A DNA stretch of 64,000 nt from Podospora comata (Eukaryota > Ascomycota > Sordariomycetes > Sordariales > Podosporaceae), in the NCBI GenBank assembly GCA_017354895.1, contig CP071497.1, forward strand, positions 992,001 to 1,056,000, given 5' to 3'. The notes beneath the pieces were generated by a model. That model was not told the DNA's origin, made no database searches, and worked only from the letters and a program-made list of their open reading frames with translations. The stretch's first letter is position 1; each line of letters begins with the position of its first letter. Position numbers and translations under genes: made by a program. Positions 54,879 to 64,000 of the stretch are shown here, one piece after another.

Positions 54879-57559
54879 ATGGATTCCCCAGAGGGCGAGT
54901 TTGACGGCAACGATTTTGCCAACAACCTCTTCAGCGATCTCGCCCCCCTCCTGACGCTTTTCGGGGAGCAAGTCACAAAACAGTTCCTGTCCATGAGTGT
55001 GGGATGGGCTGACAACGTACTCTTGGCAATGGGCCCCCTGGGTATCTTGACCATTGTTGTGAGCGCCATCCGTGTAGCGGGTGAGACCGTACCAAACCTC
55101 AAGGCGCTCATCGGCAGAGCAAGGGAGGACAGGGCCAGCGCTGAAGTTGAGTTACTTTCTTCAACATCTAGGGAGGTTTGCGAACTGTGGACAGGAACCC
55201 AAATCGTTCGAGTACGCGGACAACCCCTCATATCTCAGCCGTTCATCATGACCGACACGGGTAACGTCTATCCCCTGTGGAATGATGTGGCGCAGGGGAT
55301 TTTTGAGGTCAACTTCATGGCGAAAGACTGGGATCGCGAAACCAGCTTGTTGGCAAAAGTGCCGCCCAACCTTGGCTTGAATATCAGCGGTGCTATCCCT
55401 TCGAACCGTGAAATGTGGATGTGGGCTGCTCTGGGAACTGTCCTGCAACTAGCCTCCCTGGTTGTGAGTGGGACTGTCACTTATCGTTGGAACTTGGCCC
55501 AGGTCGAAGTTCCCACCACCACATACGGATATCCCTGCTATCTTCTGGGCACTCTGCTTTTGACTCTCGGGGTTCTCCTGTGCGGACATATAGTTGAGAC
55601 TGTCAGTAAAGAAAGGACTTTCAGATGTAAGGCAGAAATGCGAAAGAGAGTGCGCATTTTTCGCATTCAACTGGCCGCCACCGTGAACGACCAACATTTT
55701 GACAGTTATCTTATCTTCAACTCCCCCGAGAATCCTGACGTCTATGCATCATTCTATCAGGGCATGAAGAAGAATACTCGGTATGTTCATTACCCTCCAG
55801 CCCGAATACCGCTGTTTGCTAACATCAATATTTGCGAGATATTATGCAATTGCAGGATCAGCGCTGTCATTCATGGGCTTTGTCACACAATTTATTGGAT
55901 TGAGGGGATTGCATTGGTCAGCTGCCGTTATTCAGCTCGCCGCCACGCTCGTCATGACGGTTTTCAGGGCCTACGTTCGACGAGGCCTTGCCAAGGGCCT
56001 CCCTGCTGTCCTGGTAAATACAGATCTGGACCCTGCGCTCACCCTGGCGGTGAACGTTGCTAAATGGCATACCTTGGAAAGTTCGATAGAAAGGTACGCC
56101 AGGAAAAAGCTGACGGGCTTGAACTGTGAGTCTCTCGAATCTCTCGGCATCATAACCGGCGGTTGCAAGCTTTGGTATCAAAGTGGGCGTGTTACAGGAA
56201 ATATACCTGTGCGTCACGAAGTCCTCCTTCCAAAGTCAACACCGCCAACCGGTCGACAACTGCCTCACCTGTCTACATCCATAAGAATTGAGGGGAAGTC
56301 ACCGGGGGGTGCTGCAACGGAACAGGGCACAGAAGTTCATGCACTCCTGACCATGTGGGAAAACGCGTCATTTCTCCACAGGGAACAGTCTGCTGCATCG
56401 TCGCAAGCTCAAACTTTGGAGGATGCAATCTGGAAAGTCATGGCATATTTGGAAGAGTCGGGGAGGGATCCAACACCATTGATCAGTTGGAAGAAAACTT
56501 CTCCATTTCTTAACAGGGCCTCCCAATCTGCAGAGTGTGGTCGATTGATATGGGGAGTGGACTGCTTAGGGTACCGATCACCAAAGGATGGAAATGGCTG
56601 CGAACCTCTCGAGGCCACAGCATCCCACATTTATTCAACAGAAATTCCCTTGGCAGTTGACTACCCCACGACAAAGATGCGGGATATTCTTGAAGCTCTT
56701 CTTTCAATCTCTTCCTGTGGCAGTCAGCCCTTCAGAATGGCTAGAATCATTGGGACGCAACTAGTACCCTCCGACAATCCGGTGCAGGGTAATCTAGCCC
56801 GGTGGCTTGGAAGTAGATCGAGGGCTGGAAATATGAATGGGATCGCTGAAGAAAACGACCATGGAATGGGCTGGGGACTCTGCTGGGGAATGTATCTGTC
56901 GCCCTTGGCCAAGCCACAGTAAGTTCACCGTGTTAACCTCCAGACCAGATGCACACCCCCGCGTCCACTGTGCCCGTGACTAACTGGTACTCGATAGCAA
57001 CAATGGAAGCGACGGGGACACCAAGGCTAGGACGCTCACGAACGATGATTCTGGTGAAGAGAGCATCATAATTGTCCCTTGGCAAAAGGCCTCCACCGGT
57101 CTTGAAAGCTATGCTCAAGAGCTTTTTTCCCTTTTCCTCTTAGCGATAGCAGAACATATCGAGAAGGTGAATGGCGTTACTGAAAACCTTGATATTGATA
57201 TATCGCCGGCTAGCAAGGAGCAAGACGGCTACATGTACGAATATCAGAATACATGGCAGGACGTGGAAACTCCTCCCAGGTCACTGGAGAACTCTGTGTT
57301 TGAAGGCTTGGTAGACATTGCTGTCGAAACAGGTATCTGCACAACCAGGAAGGCAGCCCGGATACTCATCATTCCAGCCTTTGCATGGCACGGTCTACTT
57401 CCAGAAGTGGATAGCACTAGCACTGTGGAGAACAAACATGAAGCATCGGACAACTTAGGCCCAGCCAGGAGCGGATTGTTGTCAAGACAAGGCGCCGGAT
57501 GGGATGCAGCCTATAGTGTTGAAACAGATTCACAGCAGGAGGCGGGGCAGACTAGATAG
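54879..57559 (+). CDS. large multipass membrane protein, uncharacterised fungal family
   Basis: Three exons (54879-55780, 55839-56918, 56998-57559), with introns of 58 and 79 nt, give about 847 residues. The first 80 residues include an amphipathic start and a first helix (LAMGPLGILTIVVSAIRVAG). Then come SAEVELLSSTSREVCELW and GTQIVRVRGQP, a block I recall as common to an expanded fungal family sometimes found with ankyrin repeats. More helices follow: MWAALGTVLQLASLVVSGTV, YLLGTLLLTLGVLLCGHIVE, GSALSFMGFVTQFIGL and HWSAAVIQLAATLVMTVF. The C-terminal half is soluble, with no ankyrin repeats. No enzymatic motif is seen. Such genes often sit in variable, immune-like gene neighbourhoods; the role is unknown. 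Intact. Confidence 0.8.
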
Positions 57560-57756
57560 CAACGAGATGGACCGAGACGAGAAAGAGAAGATGAAGTAGG
57601 TAATAGAAACGTTGGTGGAATAATAAGCGCTTAAAGGATATAGGGCTACCACTCCTAGCTTGGAATTAGGCCCACGATACGTGATAAAGGTCTCTGGTTA
57701 ATATCAAATGTTTTAGTTGATAGACCTGCCTTCTCGGTTCGTCCCGAGTTGACCTC

Positions 57757-60086
57757 TCAGAATCCCTCCAGTCCCCAACTCTGCCACTCTTCCCACCACC
57801 CCTTACTCCCTTCCTTCTCCCCTGGCCACAGGATCCTAAACTGCACCATCAGCAGACCCTCTGTACACACCTCCATCGATTCTTCTTGCAACGCCTCCTG
57901 CCACCTTGACTGCTCTCCCCAAATCTCCTTCACCCTCACAGTGTTGGAACTGCCTCTACGGCATCAGTTGTCACCGAAAGACCTGTCAACAACCCACTGC
58001 CCCCGCAGTGCCTGTAATAGCGACTGCATTTCATCATCATCCCCTACCGTCCTTCTGTGATAACAATTACTACCGCAACTTCAGCACGGCGGCTCCGGCA
58101 TGCAGACAGTACGCATGCTCGTATTGCAACACCTGGTGCGCACTATCATTCTTCACAGATTTGAGCAGGAAACTGCCAGGAGATCAAAGACCTGCCTGGC
58201 CAGCTTCTCGTCAATCGCAGAGTTGATCATGACGTCGAGAATGTCTTGGTTGAATCCTCTGGGTTTGAGCTCTGGTGAATTGTCAGACCTTCCAAGCACC
58301 TAACTCTTTATCGTTCGCATGGCTGCAAGCAAATCGACAAGATTGGTAGCCCTATCTACCGTTTGTTGCGCTCGTGACTGTCGATTCGACTGCTTCGGAC
58401 GTTCAACAAACTCAAACCAGTTGTAGGTACCGTCATCATTTGTTTCGAGTCCTGCGTCGAGCGTAAGGGCAAGCTTTTCTAGCCTTGGGAAGCTGGCCTC
58501 GATCGTCTTGTACAATGCAACCTCAGGTTGGTCGCCTTTGGAACGCTTGTCCGGGAGCGGCAGCTTCTCAACGAACGGGAAGATAGCACCGAGTGATGCT
58601 AGCTCCTGTGTGGTTTTCAGCGATTCTTCGACAGAGTTTGGGTATTCGAAGTCCTCGGAGAGAGGGTCGAAAAAGCCCTCCTCCCAGTCAACAAAGCGAA
58701 GGCTCTTGACGGTGTCAATAGAAAATTCCCCCGTTTGAGAGTCTGTTAGGGAGGTAGGACGAAAAGACAACCCTGCAATAGTCAAGTCCTGGGGTTGAGG
58801 GAACACTGTTGGATAGTCTCTTGGGCTTTCTGAAGGCTCCTTGAAAATGTACCAGTCCATGGCCAGGGTCTTTAAATTGTGGAACGGTCCCTTGGTCTTG
58901 AGACATTGAAACTGAATCGAAGTAGTCCCGCCAGTCAGGGTCAAACTTTGGAGAGCGCTGAGATTCAGAGGCAGCTCCATACTCATAACGTTCGAAATGA
59001 AGCATTCGTTTATTTCCAGGTGGTCGATGATTGGTGGGCTTTCTCTCAACTTCCCATTATACAGTACCTATAACAATAAAGAAATCGGATCAAAATCCCA
59101 TTCTGGGCCATCGGCCTGAGCGCGTTGCTGGGGGGGCGAGAAGACAAATCTCTCTAATGTTCGACGCGAAGGTCCCACTCCTCAACATGAGACAGAGGGT
59201 TTCGTACTGGCGGCTACGTTCCTCGTCCCATGGAATTGGGTCCATCGTATTATGCATTTCGATTGTATCCTTGAGCCAGACTGAGTGAAGGCCGGATGGG
59301 GTAATCAGAGCGCGCTCGTGAGGATCCATTATCCTGGGGTAGGTGTCTATCATCCGCAGCCTGAAAATGCGCAAATGGAGACGGACAGTGTTTCTCTTTT
59401 CATGGAGGGCTCGTAGCAGGCAAAACGCAAACTGCATTGGGCGTTCGTATACCAGGTCAACAAGTCCTGGCAGCTTGGAGAGCAGATCAGCCAGGGGATC
59501 CCATGCCCAGTCTGCGTCGTAAGCTATGTCAACCACATCTGTGTCGTAGTCATCCTACGGTTGCTCGTCGAAGCTAGCGACATCACCCCAAAAATTCGAA
59601 TAATCCGGGATTCCATGAAGCCTTGAATTGTTCACCTCCCAATCTGACAAAGGGAAGGGTGCCGGGTGCCAGGGAGAATAGTCGTCTTTTCCGTCGTCAG
59701 TGCCACCACCATTGTCCACCGGGTTGTCCATTCGGTAATGCAGTTCTTCTTCATCGCGTTCACTTTGCCCTGCTCCGATGGTCGAAAAAAGCCCTGATCT
59801 ATCCCGCCCAAGAAACTTTCGCGAAATCCGACAACAATCACGGAGCAAACACGGCGAAAAGCATCCCTGCGCTGAAGAAGACGTGTACATTTCTTAACAT
59901 GATATTCCAGCAGCGCTGCAAGGCGACCTTGAATCTGAGATGTCGGAAGAGAATTGGCCGCGCAGCTTCTTAGCTTGAGTTGCTACATAGGGCAAACGAG
60001 CATACGTCTGATGGGTCGCCTTCGCTGAAGAGGTCGCAGATGTGGAACAAGATCTCGTGCGGCAAGGTGGAGAGCAGGCGCGGCAT
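57757..60086 (-). pseudogene. decayed F-box family gene, copy 3
   Basis: The minus-strand frame opens at ATG 60086 with MPRLLSTLPHEILFHICDLF, a clear F-box, and continues DVCSFALCSNSS before a first stop. Later blocks in order are LPGLVDLVYERPMQFAFCLL, LHLRIFRLRMIDT, a Leu-rich repeat-like region (LPLNLSALQSLTLTGG, FHNLKTLAMDW), LGAIFPFVEKLPLPDKRS then EVALYKTIEASFPRLEKLAL, and the C-terminal block VKEIWGEQSRWQEAL ... ILWPGEKEGSKGWWEEWQSW. The order matches copies 1 and 2. It is the longest and best preserved of the three, interrupted at several points, and the only one that shows both the F-box and the C-terminal block. An active gene elsewhere in the genome is likely (inference). Confidence 0.72.
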
Positions 60087-61380
60087 GTTAGATGCAAGCG
60101 CTTAGCGAGGCATGCGGGAGCGTTGGACAGCGGGACAATTTGGTAGATCCGGGCGTATTGAGCCTTCTCAAGAACACAAATGCTAAAGAACAAGTCAATT
60201 TCAATCGATTTCCTCCACCGGAGTCGCGTCGTCAAAAGTGGATCCAAGCTACAAGGGACCAGCGTACGGACCCTCCGTGCGTTGTGCCGAAATAGTCAAT
60301 TGGGCTCACTGTTAAGGAATTAATATCTTGGCAGTGGGACCTGAGCTACTGGGTTCGGCCTTTTCCAGCCACCCATCGGCGCGTCTTTGAGGCAGGATCC
60401 CAAGACACCCGAGCGCAGTCCCGCGGTGATTCTAGATGACAGCACTCTTCGTGTGCCCGTTGCTCGGAATCACGTAACTGCAGAGAACAGAGCCCGGGTC
60501 GTGGCACGCACTCGCGTATTACACGAGGCTTTAGCATGTGGTGGGAGGGGCAACTAGAAGTAGCAGTGGAAGGGAGATATGGAATCTTGATTTGGATTGG
60601 GGTTGTGTCCCTTGGTTGGCAATCTGGCGTTCCTGGATTATGTCGTGTTAGCAGTGGTGCAGCAGGGACACTGTTGCTTCTTCGGAAGAGTTGATACTCC
60701 ATGGGATGAAGCCAAGACATCAATATACCTCTATTGATAAACTCTAGTCTTTTCCAAGTCAATCAGAAATACAACTTTCAGCATCAAGGCTATATTCGGT
60801 GCCAAATCTAGACAGTTGGATTGAGGCACGAAATTGACGTGATGAAACTGTTTGGTAAAACGAAGTATCGAAACCCGGGAGCGTCCGATGTCCATACATG
60901 GATATACTCCATGACCAGGGAGTTGTAGTCCAACTGCAAATTTCACCCAAGCCCTGCTCCCACCTTGAATGAGTGCAACCGTTGATCCTACGATTTGCAT
61001 TTGCTCGGTTTAGCCTTACATCATCCGCAAACCCACTTGTGATCGTCGGTATTTCCAACAATAAGGAACGTGAATAGGTCGGAGGATAATACCATGAGTT
61101 GTGAGTCTCTTCACAGGCCCACTTTAGAGTGCCTTCTCCTGCGTGAATGTAAACTTCCTTGTGCTTCCTTTCCTGTTGTAGCAAATGGTCATCAAGAAGA
61201 CCACCAAGCAACAACTACATCAAGAGAACAAACCAAACACACCTTTGAACAACCAGAAAGGACACCCATCTACCAAGCCAAAACAAAAGGGTGAGCATCT
61301 CACCTATCTGATGTAGCCTTGAACACGCAACCTGACAAAAATAATCAGAAAAGCCACTCCCGCACCACGTGCCCATCAAA
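60087..61380. other. intergenic region
   Basis: No gene is supported. A minus-strand frame at 60759-61214 has many Trp and Cys residues but no motif or convincing codon pattern. The right end is A/C-rich, like a leader for the small gene at 61381. Confidence 0.45.
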
Positions 61381-61731
61381 ATGACTCTTGACCATCTCAC
61401 CCTTCAACCCGTCATTCCTTTGGACCTATACCAATCAAAAGAGGACAAAAAGCAGCCGGAAAAGCCCCACACACTTGCGGACTTGGTGGCTGAGAGTGAG
61501 CCCTTGCCAGTGAGCACTCTTCAGAGGATGCCCATCCCCCTTCTCCCTCACCCCATTGGCACGCCCAGGACTTCGACATTACGGCTGCCTCCGGGCTTCG
61601 AGCACTTATTTTCGACAGAGGCAGCGGATAAGCGCTATGCCGAACAGGTCACAGCTGGCGGCACCGCTGGCGAGCGCGCTTCAAGATCCCAGAAAAAACG
61701 CGCAAAATTTCGCACTCGAATTTTGCTTTAG
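61381..61731 (+). CDS. small hypothetical protein
   Basis: An intronless frame of 116 residues starts MTLDHLTLQPVIPLDLYQ. The preceding leader is A/C-rich, as expected for a fungal gene. The protein is Pro-rich and charged, with an ordered-looking middle (LRLPPGFEHLFSTEAADKRY) and a basic end (SRSQKKRAKFRTR) resembling a nuclear-localisation stretch. No family is recognised. It may be a genuine small gene; a chance frame cannot be excluded. Confidence 0.4.
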   Translation: MTLDHLTLQPVIPLDLYQSKEDKKQPEKPHTLADLVAESEPLPVSTLQRMPIPLLPHPIGTPRTSTLRLPPGFEHLFSTEAADKRYAEQVTAGGTAGERASRSQKKRAKFRTRILL

Positions 61732-63482
61732 GATGGAGGTGGCCGAATGGACTTTTTCCTTCTTTGTGGAGCGGAGGATGGTTTGGATGAAAAGGCGACG
61801 CGATACAGGGCGTAGAGCAAACTGAAATATATCATCCAGTTACCCGCGACAGCGAATTATTGCTCTTGAAGCAGGTGCCGATACATGTAGTGCAGGTTGG
61901 ACAAGTGACCTTGTTCAGCCTCGGGTTGTCAAGTCTTGTGGTAAGGCCCAAGCATTGTCCGGTTGCTGGTCCCCGCCGCGTGGCTCCCAACTCTTGCGCT
62001 CCTATCAACAAACAGGCCAATCAAGTGGGCAGTTCTCCTTCCTGAAGGTCTAAGATGCGGGGAACTGCTACTGCTGTCTCGCCATGATTCCTTACTTTTT
62101 CCCCCTCAACAGATGTTCAAGAGTTTCATCAAGTCAAGTTGATATCCTCCAGTTTGCCGCGTCCGATATGACCTCACATCACATGAACTTGTCCCCATAC
62201 TTTGCGCAGTTTGCATGGGCATTTTCCAGACACCGAGCTCTCGGGAGTCGACATCGATCCCGCAATTTTGGCTTCTTCCTAAGGCTGAAGGGGTAGTGCA
62301 AGAACGTAACGGTTGTCATGGTCTAACACAATCTTCATTCTATGAGTTAAGTGAGGCCTCAACACGATCATTCTGACAACTCATGAATTGGAACCCTATC
62401 TCTACTGGAAGTAAGTAGTCGGGGGATCCGGCTTCATAGTTTTGCGGTGATCAGCGCCATGTTACACAGACAGCTGAGTGGCTTCGGTCGTTGGACCTGT
62501 TTCTTCGGCACTTGCACGGCGCAAGTCCATTCGGCATGCCCCGCAAATCAAATTGTGTTGAGTGGCTTTGCTTGTGTACCCGAGCACGGCATGTTGAAAG
62601 ATGATGACACGCAGCAATTCTGTGGGACTTTGATCCAGCTCAGTTACACTGTTGTATCCAACGATGCCCCTATTTTCATCGAGACTAGACATGTTGTGTC
62701 CATGGTCGCCTCGTCTCAGGGGCCTGGTTTTAGCGTCACTCACCCTGATGAAGGTAACATCACTTCGGCATCTCTTCTGGGGTTGAAGATGTGTACTGTG
62801 ATCCTAAAATGGACTCTCCCCGTTTCTCGGAGCCGTAGGCAGGAGTATCATCACAAGTGCTTATATTCTAGCCGAGTTTGAGGTATGATCAACCCATCTA
62901 CCGAGCGGCGCAGCTACGAACAGCTCAAGAGGATTTCCACACCAATGGAGATATCACAAGTCCGGTGCATTCGGACCCGCGACTGCCCATAACCCGGAGG
63001 GGAACTAACTGCTCTGTCCATCACCAAAAAATATCAGCCAATGAGACCTACACCCAACCCACCCCCCCTAGACCTCACAGCGGTGATTACACCAGGGAAA
63101 GATGGACGTGTAGAAAGTCAACTGCATGTTTCACCTCCACACATTGGCCCCCCGAGCACATGGCTGTCGTGATTCGGTACCGATTATCCCTGCGTCTAGG
63201 GGCAACCTTTCTGGTCATTGGTGTCGTGAAGGTCTGGTCCGGGCCGCTGCCGAGCCACATATCTGCTTCCCAGGCTGAGTTTTGTGTTTCCTGTCAGTAC
63301 TCCTCATAGAGATGGCGACTTTATAAAGACAACGTTTTGCCTTGCCAAGGGGTTCAGGGATTCCTTCCTGCTTACCTTCCTTGTCATGGCCTTGTCAAGA
63401 CCCTGGATCTTCTAAGATCCTTCAAATTGCCTTTACATCACTTACAACAGAGGATTAGTCCTTTATACCTGGGCTATTCACA
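61732..63482. other. intergenic region, 1.75 kb
   Basis: No gene is supported. The frames at 62447-62881 and 62878-63309 lack motifs. The last 100 bases before 63483 are C/T-rich and contain CTTTACATCACTTACAAC, a plausible leader for the next gene. Confidence 0.45.
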
Positions 63483-64000
63483 ATGATTTCCCAGAATTTC
63501 ATCCCACAGTTCCTCCTCCCACGACACACCACCCCCAGCCCCTCAACCAAGCCCCCAGACCCCTCCTCAACCGAATACTGCGACCTCAAAGCCCTCGGTC
63601 TCCTCCCTCCAGAATACCCCATCCCCGACGGCGGCCCCACCGTCTCCCGCACCATCTGGTCCTTCCTCGCCTTCTCAACCGTATTCCTTTTCCTCCGCAT
63701 CTACTGCAAGAAATGGCGCTCCCGCGGCCTCTGGTGGGACGACTACGTCCTCATCTTCAGCTGGCTCATGTTCATAGCCTGCGCCGTCATCTGCCAACTA
63801 GTCATCAACCTCGGCTTCGGCCGCTACCCCTGTGACATCCCCCCCTCCCACCACCCCACCATCGCCTTCGTGGGCGCCACTCTTGGGTCTTGCATCACCA
63901 TCCTCACCATTGTGTGGTCCAAGACGTCATTCGCCATAACCATCCTCCGATTGTCACCTTCTGGTAGCGTCCTTCGGAACATTGCTTGGTTTGTGCTGGT
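63483..64000 (+). CDS. fungal rhodopsin-domain integral membrane protein (PTH11/SAT4-like), 5' part
   Basis: The frame starts MISQNFIPQFLLPRHT and is open to the window edge (172 codons). After a Pro/Ser-rich N-terminus comes GGPTVSRTIWSFLAFSTVFLF, LRIYCKKWRSRGLWWDDYVL (the LWxDDY signature of the fungal rhodopsin domain, PF20684), IFSWLMFIACAVICQLVI, NLGFGRYPCDIP, and WSKTSFAITILRLSPSGSVLR. These match the first helices of the SAT4/PTH11-type family of seven-helix proteins, which in fungi are thought to sense or bind extracellular ligands. No CFEM domain lies at the N-terminus. The rest of the gene is outside the window. Confidence 0.85.
   Translation, partial: MISQNFIPQFLLPRHTTPSPSTKPPDPSSTEYCDLKALGLLPPEYPIPDGGPTVSRTIWSFLAFSTVFLFLRIYCKKWRSRGLWWDDYVLIFSWLMFIACAVICQLVINLGFGRYPCDIPPSHHPTIAFVGATLGSCITILTIVWSKTSFAITILRLSPSGSVLRNIAWFVL

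Noticed and set aside
1-64000. tRNA, rRNA, CRISPR arrays, and LTR or LINE elements
   Set aside because: No cloverleaf-like box A/B pairs, rRNA signatures, spaced repeats, reverse transcriptase/integrase motifs or long terminal repeats were recognised by eye.

Overview
The window looks like the nuclear genome of a filamentous ascomycete (Pezizomycotina, most likely Sordariomycetes and perhaps Sordariales). The reasons are short GT-AG introns of about 50-75 nt, HET-domain genes, a PalA/Rim20 pH-signalling gene, a fungal sphingolipid delta-8 desaturase, a PTH11/SAT4-type rhodopsin-fold membrane protein, and stretches that look mutated by RIP (repeat-induced point mutation). No rRNA, tRNA or CRISPR array was recognised. 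Species-level placement is inference.

Region 1 (1-34 kb) is mostly housekeeping or metabolic and well preserved. It holds the delta-8 sphingolipid desaturase (2.9-4.7 kb), a decayed FucP-type sugar permease, a four-helix membrane protein, a broken HET gene, an intracellular-type GH13 alpha-amylase in five exons (10.5-12.6 kb), an intact 818-residue HET protein, an unknown 483-residue protein divergent from an Amt/Mep ammonium permease (two AGATAA elements lie in the shared promoter), an intronless 662-residue unknown whose stop codon abuts a 60-nt poly(A/T) tract, a three-exon cytochrome P450, palA/rim20 in four exons, and a zinc-type ADH/quinone reductase-like oxidoreductase.

Region 2 (34-60 kb) is accessory. 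It contains three copies of one F-box protein family in different states of decay, a thiol-hydrolase-like gene with an apparent GC-AG intron, a killer-toxin-like chitinase C-terminal fossil, a remnant of a glycine-rich GRDP/DUF1399-like gene, a fossil of a fungal NLR-type N-terminal domain beside an AT/TpA-rich patch, a small secreted cysteine-rich protein, and an 847-residue multipass membrane protein.

The most striking element lies at 44.3-53.1 kb. Two paralogous deaminase-fold proteins (HAE plus CxxC zinc ligands, resembling the OTT_1508-like deaminases) are each transcribed divergently from a three-finger C2H2 zinc-finger gene. The two gene pairs sit as an inverted repeat: deaminase(-) / ZnF(+) // ZnF(-) / deaminase(+). 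Each zinc-finger gene has a single in-frame TAG between its disordered N-terminal part and its fingers. I propose this as a candidate two-component deaminase/DNA-binding module. Its function is not known from the sequence.

Region 3 (60-64 kb) is gene-poor and ends in the 5' part of a fungal rhodopsin-domain membrane protein that runs off the window. Exon boundaries were worked out by eye from splice motifs and frame continuity. No alignments or database searches were run.
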